64,000 nt of DNA from Chryseobacterium sp. T16E-39 (GCF_002216065.1 NZ_CP022282.1:744001-808000), one strand, 5' to 3'. Shown: positions 1-8,512, counted from the stretch's first letter. Notes: generated from the letters alone by a model not told the origin. Translations and numbers: made by a program.

Positions 1-374
1 ATAGAGAAGGAGGGTGGACTGTAAGGCAGCTTGTTAATCATATTGCAGATAGTCATGCCAATAGCTACATCCGTTTTAAATTAGCTTTAACTGAAGATAA
101 TCCAACCATAAAACCATATGAAGAAGCAAAATGGGCGGAACTTCAGGATAGTATCAATATCCCTATAAAACCGGCTATGAGAATGATCAAGGGAACTCAC
201 CAGAGATGGCATGTTTTACTGAAAACCCTTACGAATAAGCAATTTGAGAGAACATTTCATCATCCTGAAAACCATACGGATTATGATCTGAGGTATTACC
301 TCGCATTCTATTGCTGGCATTGTCACCATCATTTCGCCCACATTGACAACCTGAAGAAAGAAAAAGGTTGGTAA
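1..374 (+). CDS. YfiT/BstA-like DinB-family bacillithiol transferase, 3' part
   Basis: The 5' end lies outside the window; the reading frame is open from base 3. The visible part begins GGWTVRQLVNHIADSH and ends with a HCHHHFAH cluster. These His residues match the metal ligands of the DinB_2/YfiT fold, a four-helix metal-dependent thiol S-transferase family that conjugates bacillithiol to electrophiles or acts as an uncharacterised hydrolase. It abuts the DUF1569 gene, and a YtxJ gene follows, which supports a bacillithiol role. The family assignment is firm; the substrate is inferred. Confidence 0.85.
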   Translation, partial: REGGWTVRQLVNHIADSHANSYIRFKLALTEDNPTIKPYEEAKWAELQDSINIPIKPAMRMIKGTHQRWHVLLKTLTNKQFERTFHHPENHTDYDLRYYLAFYCWHCHHHFAHIDNLKKEKGW

Positions 375-829
375 AAAAGAGTCTCCATAATCCCATTTAT
401 TTTGGTGAAATCATTACCAGGATTTCAATGCTTACCGAAAGTTCCGTACGGAAGTGGGGGAAAATGGATGTTGCTCAGATGCTCAGGCATTGCGATCTGG
501 TTCTGGGTATTGCGTTAAAAAAAACAGAGCTCGACCCTGTCAATCCTCTTTTTGGGACAATAGGTGTTCTCACAAAAATAGAAATGCAGGTTTTTAATAA
601 TGGAATTCCCCGGAATATGCCTACTTTTAAAAAACTAATCGTTAATTTTGAATGTGATTTTAACGAGGCCAGAGTAGGGCTTTTAAAAACAATGAATGAG
701 TATTGGGAAAGCTTCACCAGTCATAATCTGCCGGAAAAACATGTGCTTTTCGGTAAAATGGATGACAAAGACTGGGGTTTTTTAGAGTATAAGCATCTCA
801 ATCATCATCTTAAACAATTTAGTGTATGA
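368..829 (+). CDS. DUF1569 domain protein
   Basis: A 153-residue protein with the WGKMDVAQMLRHCDLVLG block typical of DUF1569, a DinB-like helical family of unknown reaction. A C-terminal His pair (HLNHHL) may be metal-binding. The start is not certain: the open frame begins with TTG at 368, overlapping the stop of the preceding gene by a few bases. No ATG lies before the conserved N-terminal region, so TTG is the best choice. It also overlaps the next gene by 4 bases (ATGA type), so the three genes look co-translated. The family is confident; the function is unknown. Confidence 0.8.
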   Translation: MVKKSLHNPIYFGEIITRISMLTESSVRKWGKMDVAQMLRHCDLVLGIALKKTELDPVNPLFGTIGVLTKIEMQVFNNGIPRNMPTFKKLIVNFECDFNEARVGLLKTMNEYWESFTSHNLPEKHVLFGKMDDKDWGFLEYKHLNHHLKQFSV

Positions 830-1206
830 GTTTTTTTGATAAAATATTTGGTGGAAAAGAAGAAAAACCAGAACAGAAGTCTTTCTGGAAAAAGATTGAA
901 TCTGAAGAAGATTTAGCAGCGGCTATTGAAAAGTCATACAAAAATAGAATTGCAATATTCAAGCACTCTACGAGCTGTTTTATCAGCAAAACAGTATTGA
1001 GGAATTTTGAATCAGAAATCAATGATCTGGGTACCGATGTAGACCTTTATTTTTTAGATCTACTTGCATACAGGTCAATTTCCAATAAAATCGCTGATGA
1101 TCTGGATGTCAACCATCAGAGTCCTCAGTTAATTGTCATAGAAAACGGAAAAGCGATTAATAACGCTTCACACCAAAATATATCCGTAACCCAAATCACA
1201 CAATGA
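826..1206 (+). CDS. ytxJ: Bacillithiol system redox-active protein YtxJ (monothiol bacilliredoxin-like)
   Basis: A 126-residue thioredoxin-fold protein of the DUF2847/YtxJ family. The active-site region is FKHSTSCFISK, with a single Cys at the position where YtxJ proteins carry theirs, rather than a CxxC pair. Proteins of this family are thought to remove bacillithiol from mixed disulfides. The start overlaps the upstream stop and the end overlaps the Crp/Fnr start at 1203, giving a compact four-gene operon. The family call is confident; the activity is inferred from the family. Confidence 0.85.
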   Translation: MSFFDKIFGGKEEKPEQKSFWKKIESEEDLAAAIEKSYKNRIAIFKHSTSCFISKTVLRNFESEINDLGTDVDLYFLDLLAYRSISNKIADDLDVNHQSPQLIVIENGKAINNASHQNISVTQITQ

Positions 1207-1793
1207 AGAATATTAATAACTATTTAGCTCAGGTTTTAAATGTCCCCACGGAACAGGTGAATAACTGTAGTTTGCATTACGAAGTGAAAAAGATCCCAAA
1301 GAATCAGTTTCTTTTGCAATACGGTGAAATTTGCCGTTATGTTTTTTTTGTAGAAAAAGGACTTTTGAAGATGTATTCCATTGATAAAAATGGGAAAGAG
1401 CATATCATCCAATTTGCTCCTGAAAACTGGCTGATTTCTGATAGAACCAGTATTTATTTTAATGAACAGTCGGTATATTATATTGAAGCTGTTGAAGATT
1501 CAGAAGTTTTGTTTTTACATCCGGATTTCTTTAATAAGCTGGTTTCCCAGTTTCCGGACAGTCTGGAAAGAAGAGATATTCTGCTGCAGAAACATGTAAA
1601 AAGTCTTCAGGACAGAATCAACTCTTTATTGGGAGAAACTGCTGAAGAAAGATACCTGAAGTTCATTAAAATGTATCCGGATCTGTTATTAAGGGTTCCT
1701 CAATGGATGATCGCCTCTTATTTAGGAATAACACCCGAAAGTTTAAGCCGTGTACGAAAAGAATTAGCAAGAAAAAACTTTGTAGTAGACTAG
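1203..1793 (+). CDS. Crp/Fnr family transcriptional regulator
   Basis: A 196-residue regulator with an N-terminal cyclic-nucleotide-binding-type beta-barrel (about 30-120, with YGEICRYVFFVEKGLLKMY) and a C-terminal winged helix (about 160-196, with YLGITPESLSRVRKEL). There is no Cys cluster for an FNR-type iron-sulfur centre. It closely resembles the protein at 32025-32633, sharing NGKEHIIQFAPENW, and differs from the three-member subfamily at 4920, 5558 and 39855. The overlap with ytxJ suggests it reports on the thiol genes. The end converges with the MocR gene, overlapping it by 4 bases. Confidence 0.88.
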   Translation: MKNINNYLAQVLNVPTEQVNNCSLHYEVKKIPKNQFLLQYGEICRYVFFVEKGLLKMYSIDKNGKEHIIQFAPENWLISDRTSIYFNEQSVYYIEAVEDSEVLFLHPDFFNKLVSQFPDSLERRDILLQKHVKSLQDRINSLLGETAEERYLKFIKMYPDLLLRVPQWMIASYLGITPESLSRVRKELARKNFVVD

Positions 1794-3214
1794 GATTCCC
1801 TTTCAATCATTTTTGCAAGTCTTCCAACCTCTATCAGTTTCTTTTGGGTTTCTTCTGACCAGGGAAGCCCAATACATAAGCGCATGCAATTTTCAAACTG
1901 ATCCTGAAGACTAAACATTCTTCCGGGTGCAATACTGATATTCTGTTTAATAGCCAGATCATATAACTTCCGGGTCTGTATTTTTTTATCAAATTCTACC
2001 CACAGGGAAAGCCCTCCCTGGGGTCTGCTGGTTTTTGTTCCCTCAGGGAAATATTCTACAATGGTTTGTACGTAATTCTGATAATTGCTCTGTAGCGTAC
2101 GGCGCAGCTCCTGAAGGTGTTTTTCATATCTTCCTGTCTTTAAAAAATTGGCAACAGCTTCATTTACAATAGAAATAGATGAAGTAGAATGAAGAAGCTT
2201 CAGTTTCAATATTTTATCCTTATACTTTCCCGGAGCAATCCATCCAACGCGATACCCTGGAGCCAGCGTTTTTGATACGGAACTGCAATAGACAACATTT
2301 CCTTCTTTATCAAAGGATTTGCAGCATTTAGGACGATGGGAACCGAAATAAATGTCTCCATAAACATCATCTTCAATAAGCGGAATATTATTCTCTGAAA
2401 GAAGCTTTACTACTTCTTTTTTATTTTCATCTGACATGCAGCTTCCCAGAGGAGTATTGAAATTTGGGATCAATAAACAGATGTCAATTTTAGGGATTGC
2501 TTTTTTAAGGGCCTCAATTTCAATTCCATGAGCCGGGTGGGTGGGTAATTCCAATACCTTTAATCCAAAACCAGTTGCCAGCTGTAGTATTCCCGGATAA
2601 CAAGGGCTTTCTATTGCAATGGTATCCCCGGGCTTACCTAAAGCCATTAAGCAAAAAGATAAAGCATTCATTCCTCCGTTTGTGGTTACGAGATCATTTT
2701 CGTTAAAATTTCCTCCCCATGCTAATGATCTTTGGGCAATTACTCTCCTTAATTTTAGGTTTCCCTGAAGTTCTTCATATCCTGCGCCTCCGTCTTTCAG
2801 TTCACGTGTTGCAGTAATAATTTCTTTTTTGAGCTTGGCCTGAGGAAGCAAATCGCCGGATGGAATAGCAATTGAAAAAAGGGTAAGATCATCTTTACCC
2901 ATATTTTCATATACTTTACTGATCAGTTCATCAGGTTCATTATTATTGGCGATTAAAGAGGGACGACTTACCTCGGGAAGTGGCAATTTTACAGAAAGCA
3001 GTTGGCTGACAAAATATCCTGATTGTGGTTTAGACTGAATCAGCGACTGGGATTCTAATTCGAGAAACACCCGTTTAGCTGTATTCATACTTATTTGGTG
3101 TTCCAGGCAAAGCTTTCTCACTGATGGAAGTTTATCTCCAGGCTTTAAAACCCCGTTTCTAATCTGCGAAGCTAATCCGTTGGTAATCTCTGTGTATATA
3201 AATTCTTTATTCAT
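1790..3214 (-). CDS. MocR-type regulator (GntR winged helix fused to class I aminotransferase fold)
   Basis: 474 residues. The first 70 form a GntR winged helix (DKLPSVRKLCLEHQISMNTAKR). The rest is a PLP-dependent aminotransferase fold with NFNTPLGS, a DDVYGD motif and the PLP Lys in SSVSKTLAPGYRVGW. MocR proteins sense PLP or an amino compound and usually control a neighbouring divergent gene, here an EamA exporter. The 93-bp gap holds a direct repeat of ACTGTG 30 bp apart just upstream of the exporter's -7 box. The effector is unknown. Confidence 0.9.
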   Translation of the reverse strand: MNKEFIYTEITNGLASQIRNGVLKPGDKLPSVRKLCLEHQISMNTAKRVFLELESQSLIQSKPQSGYFVSQLLSVKLPLPEVSRPSLIANNNEPDELISKVYENMGKDDLTLFSIAIPSGDLLPQAKLKKEIITATRELKDGGAGYEELQGNLKLRRVIAQRSLAWGGNFNENDLVTTNGGMNALSFCLMALGKPGDTIAIESPCYPGILQLATGFGLKVLELPTHPAHGIEIEALKKAIPKIDICLLIPNFNTPLGSCMSDENKKEVVKLLSENNIPLIEDDVYGDIYFGSHRPKCCKSFDKEGNVVYCSSVSKTLAPGYRVGWIAPGKYKDKILKLKLLHSTSSISIVNEAVANFLKTGRYEKHLQELRRTLQSNYQNYVQTIVEYFPEGTKTSRPQGGLSLWVEFDKKIQTRKLYDLAIKQNISIAPGRMFSLQDQFENCMRLCIGLPWSEETQKKLIEVGRLAKMIERES

Positions 3215-3221
3215 ATTTCTA

Positions 3222-3285
3222 AACTGTGCTCATGCAAATATACAAAACTGAGACTGTGTTTATTTGTTTTTCCTTTCTAATTTTG
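3222..3285 (+). promoter_or_regulatory. Divergent MocR/EamA control region
   Basis: ACTGTG occurs at 3223-3228 and again at 3253-3258 as direct repeats 30 bp apart. They are followed by a TAATTTTG box (3278-3285) that fits TAnnTTTG and lies 22 bp before the EamA ATG. MocR/GabR proteins are known to bind spaced direct repeats. No clear -33 TTTG precedes the box, which fits an activator-dependent promoter. Assignment is by inference. Confidence 0.4.
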
Positions 3286-3307
3286 ACCTATTAAAAAAAA
3301 ATATAAG

Positions 3308-4192
3308 ATGATTACAAATACAATTTCAAAAGATCAGGCTCTTAGCGGATGGATCAATGGCTTCATTGGGGTGTTGTTGTTCAGTGGATCTTTGCCAGCG
3401 ACCAAGTTAGCTGTAATGGATATGAGTCCTATTTTTGTAACAATAGCAAGAGCGGCAATAGCAGGGGTACTTGCTTTAGCGGTTCTATTAATTTATAAAG
3501 AAAAACGTCCTGTAAAAGAACAGATATTTCCTTTAGTTTTAGTTTCTGTAGGTTGTGTTATTGGCTTTCCTTTACTTTCTTCTTTAGCGCTTCAATATAT
3601 TACTTCAGCACATTCTATTGTATTTTTAGGTATGCTTCCTATGGTTACAGCGGTATTTGGTGTATTGAGAGGAGGCGAGCGTCCTCATCCGGTTTTCTGG
3701 TTCTTTTCGATTGTTGGTAGTCTTTTGGTAATAGGTTTTGCAGTTTCCCAGGGAATTTCAGCTTCTCCTATTGGCGATATATTGATGCTGGCTGCTGTGA
3801 TCTTATGTGGATTGGGCTATGCTGAAGGGGCTAAATTATCCAAAACATTAGGCGGATGGCAGGTGATTTCCTGGGCATTGATCCTGGCTCTACCATTAAT
3901 GATCCCATTATTCTTCATTTATTTCCCTGCTCATGTTGAAACTGTGAGTACTCAGGGATGGCTTGGTTTAGCCTATATTTCTTTATTTAGCATGTTTATC
4001 GGATTTATCTTCTGGTATAAAGGATTAGCACAGGGAGGGATTACAAGTGTGGGTCAGTTACAGCTTTTACAACCGTTTTTTGGGTTGGCACTCGCTGCGT
4101 ATTTACTTCATGAGCCGGTAAGTATCGGAATGGTTGGTATAACGATTGGGGTTATTCTGTGTGTTGCCGGTACAAAAAAGTTTGCAAAATAA
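3308..4192 (+). CDS. EamA/DMT-family small-molecule exporter
   Basis: A 294-residue integral membrane protein with about ten hydrophobic segments arranged as two EamA repeats. Examples are GWINGFIGVLLFSGSLPATK at the start and WLGLAYISLFSMFIGFIFWY in the second half. EamA members export amino acids, metabolites or drugs; the substrate cannot be read from sequence. It is transcribed away from a MocR regulator, an arrangement common for amino-acid or vitamin B6-related exporters. It ends shortly before a strong terminator at 4214. Confidence 0.85.
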   Translation: MITNTISKDQALSGWINGFIGVLLFSGSLPATKLAVMDMSPIFVTIARAAIAGVLALAVLLIYKEKRPVKEQIFPLVLVSVGCVIGFPLLSSLALQYITSAHSIVFLGMLPMVTAVFGVLRGGERPHPVFWFFSIVGSLLVIGFAVSQGISASPIGDILMLAAVILCGLGYAEGAKLSKTLGGWQVISWALILALPLMIPLFFIYFPAHVETVSTQGWLGLAYISLFSMFIGFIFWYKGLAQGGITSVGQLQLLQPFFGLALAAYLLHEPVSIGMVGITIGVILCVAGTKKFAK

Positions 4193-4213
4193 TTACTTTT
4201 TCTCAATAAAGAT

Positions 4214-4239
4214 AAGACCATCGCAAGATGGTCTTTTTG
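4214..4239 (+). terminator. Rho-independent terminator after EamA gene
   Basis: AAGACCATC (4214-4222), loop GCAA, GATGGTCTT (4227-4235), then a short T run. A perfect 9-bp stem 22 bp after the EamA stop. Confidence 0.85.
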
Positions 4240-4284
4240 TATTAAATACTCTATAATGTAAGTTACTCTTTAAAAGCACAAAAC

Positions 4285-4330
4285 TTATGACCTCGGTCAT
4301 AAACTTACCAATATTTTATCTGTAGATTTG
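4285..4330 (+). promoter_or_regulatory. Palindromic activator site upstream of a TAnnTTTG promoter
   Basis: TTATGACC-TC-GGTCATAA at 4285-4302 is a perfect dyad. A TAGATTTG -7 box follows at 4323-4330. The dyad centre is 29.5 bp before the box, which would place it near -41 of the transcript, the classical class II position of Crp/Fnr activators. The downstream gene is the small lipoprotein at 4427. A close copy with identical spacing lies at 6175-6220. Confidence 0.6.
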
Positions 4331-4426
4331 AAATATAATTATGGAATATTCGTTTAAATAATAATATGAATGTTATTTAAATAAAATAAATTCATAAAAA
4401 CCACACACACCACAAAATAAAATCAT

Positions 4427-4666
4427 ATGAAAATCATCTTATCACTAAGTCTTTTAGGATTACTTGTCCTGAGCTGTAAAAAAGAAAAGGAAAATCAGAT
4501 TAATACCAATGTAGACACCATTGCTCCAGTTGATACCATGGCGGTACCACCTGTGACATCTGATACGATGACTACGGCAATTCCTCCAAAAGACAGCAAC
4601 AGTACATCAAGAGGTACTAATATGCCTGCAGCTTCAAAAAAAGATTCTGTTGCAAAGAAAAAATAA
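4427..4666 (+). CDS. Small lipoprotein of unknown function
   Basis: A 79-residue protein with a short lipoprotein signal: MKIILSLSLLGLLVLSC, with the lipobox Cys at residue 17. The mature part is low-complexity, rich in Thr, Pro, Asp and Lys (repeated DTMA/DTMT-like runs) with a Lys-rich C-terminus (KKDSVAKKK). No enzymatic domain is visible. It is probably anchored in the envelope. It lies about 100 bp downstream of the dyad and TAGATTTG promoter, so it may belong to a Crp/Fnr regulon. The function is unknown. Confidence 0.7.
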   Translation: MKIILSLSLLGLLVLSCKKEKENQINTNVDTIAPVDTMAVPPVTSDTMTTAIPPKDSNSTSRGTNMPAASKKDSVAKKK

Positions 4667-4919
4667 AATTTAATTTCATTTTAAAGATTGTTTCTGATAA
4701 GATAGGTATTCGTGACATTATACGGATACCTATCGCTATTATAATTACGTGAATTAACTGAGTGTAAAAAATTGAAATTCAACAAGTTAATTAACTAAGT
4801 TTAACATCTCATCTACCAAAGACGGTGTAATTATTGCACTAGTACCGTACCAATATTTTTACTTAGATCTGTTTTTGTGATTTTTTGTTTGACATTTTCA
4901 ACACCAAAAAACTATTATT

Positions 4920-5516
4920 ATGGTAATTAGCGAAAATATACTATACAATATGGGAGCAGAAATAAAGCAGTATGCCCCCACTGAACTTATTTTTAATGAA
5001 GGAGATCCTGCCCAGTATTATTATCAGATTATAACGGGAGAAGTAAAACTCAATAATTACGGGGAGGATGGAAAAGAATTTATACAGAATATCCTTACAG
5101 AAGGGCAGTGCTGTGGAGAATCAATTCTTTTTATCGATAAGGCGTATCCCATGAATGCACAGGCAATTACAGAATGTCAAATTGTAAGACTGTCTAAAAA
5201 CCTGTTTTTTGAATTACTGGCACAATCTCCTGAATTGTATTTTGAAATCAGCAGTTTTCTGTCTCAGCGTTTGTATTATAAATACATTATGATGCAAAAC
5301 ATATCTTCACTGAATCCTATTATACGACTTACAGGACTGATGGATTATCTGAAAAGTTTTCAGATTGAAAAGAGTAAGTTTTCTTTTTCTATTCCTTTGA
5401 CCCGTCAGCAAATGGCTAACCTTACCGGATTATGCGTAGAGACGGTAATCAGATCCTTTAAAAAAATGGAAAAAGAAGATATCGTCCAGATTGAAAACAG
5501 AAAAATTTTGTATTAA
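4920..5516 (+). CDS. Crp/Fnr family transcriptional regulator (subfamily A, copy 1)
   Basis: 198 residues: a cNMP-binding-type barrel (about 20-120, FNEGDPAQYYYQIITGEVKL) and a C-terminal winged helix (about 160-198, LTRQQMANLTGLCVETVIRS). It shares long identical blocks with the next gene (5558) and with 39262-39855, for example DGKEFIQNIL and DKAYP. They are recent paralogues. Only 41 bp separate it from its sister, so they may be co-transcribed. Ligand and targets are unknown; the nearby palindromes are candidate sites. Confidence 0.88.
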   Translation: MVISENILYNMGAEIKQYAPTELIFNEGDPAQYYYQIITGEVKLNNYGEDGKEFIQNILTEGQCCGESILFIDKAYPMNAQAITECQIVRLSKNLFFELLAQSPELYFEISSFLSQRLYYKYIMMQNISSLNPIIRLTGLMDYLKSFQIEKSKFSFSIPLTRQQMANLTGLCVETVIRSFKKMEKEDIVQIENRKILY

Positions 5517-5557
5517 GACTTGGTTTTAGTAATTTTCTGCTTGCAAAGACCAGAATA

Positions 5558-6172
5558 ATGAAAACAATTAGTTGTATGAATATTGATCAGGAGCTTTTAT
5601 ATGCTTTTGGTGCAGAAAATAAAACCTACAAAAGAGGGGAATTAGTTTTTAAAGAAGGAGATCATGCACTTTATTATTTTCAGATTGCAGAAGGAAAGGT
5701 AAAACTGAACAATTACAATGAAGAAGGTAAGGAATTTATCCAGAACATATTAGGTAAAAACCAAAGTTTCGGAGATTCATTGCTTTTTTTAGATAAGGCT
5801 TATCCTACAGATGCAACAGCTTTGACCTCTTTAGAAATTATCAGAATTACAAAAGATAATTTCCTGAAACTGTTAGAAAAAAAACCGGATGTTTCTTTAA
5901 CGATGAATGCCTGTCTTTCCCAAAGATTATATTATAAAATTTTAATGACTCAATATATGGCCTATCAAAACCCTGTATTCAGGTTAAAAGGTTTAATGGA
6001 GTATCTGAAGAGCTATTCCGAAAATGACTGCCAGTTTGGGTTTCCTATTGAGCTCACCAGACAGCAGATTGCCAACCTTACCGGACTGCGTGTGGAAACG
6101 GTTATCAGGACTTTGAAGAAAATGGAAAAAGACAAGACTATTAAAATAGAAAACAGACGAATCTTATTTTAG
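5558..6172 (+). CDS. Crp/Fnr family transcriptional regulator (subfamily A, copy 2)
   Basis: 204 residues with the same architecture as the preceding gene: a barrel with FKEGDHALYYFQIAEGKVKL and a recognition region ELTRQQIANLTGLRVETVIR. The recognition helix is nearly identical to those of 4920-5516 and 39262-39855, so the three may bind the same DNA motif. The stop codon is followed within 5 bp by a variant of the TTATGACC/GGTCATAA dyad. Confidence 0.88.
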   Translation: MKTISCMNIDQELLYAFGAENKTYKRGELVFKEGDHALYYFQIAEGKVKLNNYNEEGKEFIQNILGKNQSFGDSLLFLDKAYPTDATALTSLEIIRITKDNFLKLLEKKPDVSLTMNACLSQRLYYKILMTQYMAYQNPVFRLKGLMEYLKSYSENDCQFGFPIELTRQQIANLTGLRVETVIRTLKKMEKDKTIKIENRRILF

Positions 6173-6174
6173 AA

Positions 6175-6220
6175 ACATGATCGAGGTCATAAGAATTTGG
6201 GATTTCTTATTCTATATTTG
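6175..6220 (+). promoter_or_regulatory. Second palindromic activator site with TAnnTTTG promoter
   Basis: Bases 6175-6192 match the 4285 dyad (opposite-strand reading) at 15 of 18 positions: ATGATC-GA-GGTCATAA. A TATATTTG box sits at 6213-6220, again 29.5 bp after the dyad centre. It points to the small genes at 6467 and 6781, leaving a leader of roughly 245 bp in which no gene was recognised. Confidence 0.55.
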
Positions 6221-6466
6221 AGATAACCAATTTACAATCCACTTAGATACATAAAGCTTTAGGAATAAGCGAAATACACTTTTATTTTTACTGTCCAATT
6301 TGCCTTAAGACATCAAATTGATTATTTGTTGTTCTATATCATGTATTTGTAATTATTCATTTAACATAATAATTGCATAATACTCCGACTATAAAACTTA
6401 TTAACCATCTACATAAATAGATACTAGTAAATAAAGAATTTATTAGGACCACTAAAAAATGATAAA

Positions 6467-6769
6467 ATGAACTACCAGACAATAATCAAGTTAATACAAT
6501 GTGATCAATTCACAAAAGTCACCAATGAAGGAAAGTGCTTCGAGGATGCGACTTCGATTTACGCAAAAGAAATAGGACAGAATATTTTTCTGGTATTCAT
6601 TACCTTACAAAATGACACAACGGAAAATATAAGGGCTATGATCGCACATTTTGAAGATTTAAATAGTATAGGATTAAGGGAACCGAAACAGATCATGTTT
6701 TACCTGTCTATTAAAGATAAGAACGATCTTCATTATTTTGATAAATATTTAAAAGTTCCTGAACTCTAA
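6467..6769 (+). CDS. Hypothetical protein, 100 residues
   Basis: No family is recognised. The protein begins MNYQTIIKLIQCDQFTKV and is predicted soluble, with mixed alpha/beta character and no signal peptide or membrane segment. It contains Cys12 and Cys24 but no CxxC. It is followed closely by another unknown gene and then a CinA-like gene, and is downstream of the second dyad promoter. Codon use resembles its neighbours, so it is probably genuine. Confidence 0.6.
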   Translation: MNYQTIIKLIQCDQFTKVTNEGKCFEDATSIYAKEIGQNIFLVFITLQNDTTENIRAMIAHFEDLNSIGLREPKQIMFYLSIKDKNDLHYFDKYLKVPEL

Positions 6770-6780
6770 AAATTTTGATT

Positions 6781-7167
6781 ATGATATTTGAAAATGACAC
6801 TTTAAAATTTTCAGGCTTATATAGCAAAAACAATGTTCTTGAAAATGAGTCTTTATTTCCAAGTATAATTAATTCTTATGGAGTTTCAGCGCTTTTAATG
6901 AAATCTTTGGAGAAAATAAAAGATAATGCAACCAATAATCAGATGAAACAAATATTGGATCACCATACCAAAGATTATCTTTTTTCCATTACTGAATATC
7001 TTCATGATGGTTCAGAAAAAATGGAGAAAACAATTTCTGAAGATCCAGCCTTAGATCTGAACTTTACATTATATGCAAAAACGGCTTATTATAAAGTATT
7101 AAAAGAGCAAGAATATTTAAAAAAACTAATAAACACTCTTGAAGTAGAAAGAAATTATACAGAATAA
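6781..7167 (+). CDS. Hypothetical helical protein, 128 residues
   Basis: No family is recognised. The ATG at 6781 is preferred over an in-frame TTG at 6775. The sequence is strongly helical, acidic and Lys-rich (LLMKSLEKIKDNATNNQMKQ), with the look of a ferritin-like or four-helix bundle, but conserved metal ligands are not clear. It lies 11 bp after the preceding gene and is probably co-transcribed with it. The function is unknown. Confidence 0.6.
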   Translation: MIFENDTLKFSGLYSKNNVLENESLFPSIINSYGVSALLMKSLEKIKDNATNNQMKQILDHHTKDYLFSITEYLHDGSEKMEKTISEDPALDLNFTLYAKTAYYKVLKEQEYLKKLINTLEVERNYTE

Positions 7168-7207
7168 TTTTTTACGATCAATTTACCAATCACTAAAATA
7201 TACACTC

Positions 7208-7708
7208 ATGAAATTTCAACAAAATTTACTCAAATATATTAGTCAGTCTCTGCTTACAACTGGTGAGACCATCTCTGTCGCTGAAAGTGTGACTTCAGGA
7301 TTGATACAACTTGCATTTTCTCAAATGCCTAATGCTTCTCTATTCTATAATGGTGGTATTACAGCTTATACAATGTCCGAAAAGATCATTTTTTTGAATG
7401 TAGATAAAGAGGAGGCCGATTTATGTGACTCTGTTTCAGAAAATATAGCAGAAACGATGGCATTAAACGTTGCAAAATTATTTGACACTGACTGGTCAAT
7501 TGCTACAACCGGTTATTGCACGCCGGTGAAAAAGTCATTGTATAAAATCTTTGCTTATTTTTCATTTTCATATAAAGGAGAAATTATTCTCTCCAAAAGG
7601 TTAGAATTGCACCACAAAACCCAGGCATTAGATGCTCAGCTTTATTATACAGAATTTATTTTAGGATGTTTTAAAAGTGAATTGAATCAAATATTAATTC
7701 TAAAATAA
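7208..7708 (+). CDS. CinA C-terminal-domain-like protein, divergent
   Basis: A 166-residue stand-alone homologue of the CinA/PncC (nicotinamide mononucleotide deamidase) domain. AESVTSGLIQLAFSQMPNAS matches the family's AESCTGG start, followed by FYNGGITAYTMSEK. The usual glycine-rich TGIAGPGG motif is replaced by TTGYCTPV, and the active-site Cys-Thr-Gly-Gly region reads VTSG. It may therefore have lost or changed deamidase activity. It forms a loose group with the two unknown genes upstream and an SDR downstream. Confidence 0.7.
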   Translation: MKFQQNLLKYISQSLLTTGETISVAESVTSGLIQLAFSQMPNASLFYNGGITAYTMSEKIIFLNVDKEEADLCDSVSENIAETMALNVAKLFDTDWSIATTGYCTPVKKSLYKIFAYFSFSYKGEIILSKRLELHHKTQALDAQLYYTEFILGCFKSELNQILILK

Positions 7709-7726
7709 GCATAATCAGGAAAAACA

Positions 7727-8488
7727 ATGATCACCATGGGAGAATTAAGATTAAATAATAAATCAGTTCTCATTACGGGTGCTGACAGTGGAATTGGTAA
7801 AGCAGTAGCTTTATTATTTGCACAGGAAGGAGCCAATATTGCCATTGTGTACCATACGGATGATGAGGATGCTGAACAGACTAAAAATGAGATCATGCTT
7901 ACAGGCAGGAAATCAATTATCCTGAAAGGGGATATTAATGATTATGAATTCTGTGAAAAGGCGGTTGCAGAGGTTGTAGAAGAATTCGGGGATATAGATG
8001 TTTTAGTCAATAATGCGGGAGTACAGTTCCCCTCAGACAATATTGAGCAATTGGAGGAAAAAAATATCAGGAAGACCTTTGATTCCAATATTATAGGAAT
8101 GATCTTACTGACAAAAGTTGCTTTTCCTTATTTAAAAGAAGGAAGCAGTATTATTAATACAACTTCTGCTGTAGCTTATCAGGGGCATGAAGAGCTTTTG
8201 GATTATTCTGCAACAAAAGGTGCCATTGTATCATTTACCCGATCTCTGGCATTGCAATCGAAATCTAAAGGAATCCGCGTAAACGCCGTAGCACCGGGAC
8301 CGGTGGCCACTCCATTAACCAAAGAAACTTTTGGAGAAGAGGAAGATGACTCCACTAAGCCTCCATTTGAGCGTAATGCAACTCCTGAAGAAGTAGCTGC
8401 CTGTTTTTTATTCCTTGCAAGTACTGATTCAGCACAAATTACAGGACAAGTATTACATCCAAACGGAGGACTGATCGTAAATGGATAA
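7727..8488 (+). CDS. SDR-family oxidoreductase (general stress protein type)
   Basis: A short-chain dehydrogenase of about 250 residues. It has the NAD(P)-binding motif TGADSGIGKAV near the N-terminus, NNAG (about residue 90) and the YSATKGA catalytic Tyr-Lys pair near 163-167. The C-terminal SAQITGQVLHPNGG is typical of YhdG/GSP39-like SDRs. Two ATGs (7727 and 7736) are possible. The substrate is unknown. The downstream DUF6766 gene starts 24 bp later and is probably co-transcribed. Confidence 0.88.
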   Translation: MITMGELRLNNKSVLITGADSGIGKAVALLFAQEGANIAIVYHTDDEDAEQTKNEIMLTGRKSIILKGDINDYEFCEKAVAEVVEEFGDIDVLVNNAGVQFPSDNIEQLEEKNIRKTFDSNIIGMILLTKVAFPYLKEGSSIINTTSAVAYQGHEELLDYSATKGAIVSFTRSLALQSKSKGIRVNAVAPGPVATPLTKETFGEEEDDSTKPPFERNATPEEVAACFLFLASTDSAQITGQVLHPNGGLIVNG

Positions 8489-8512
8489 TAGAAACTTTAA
8501 TCCTTAATTGAA

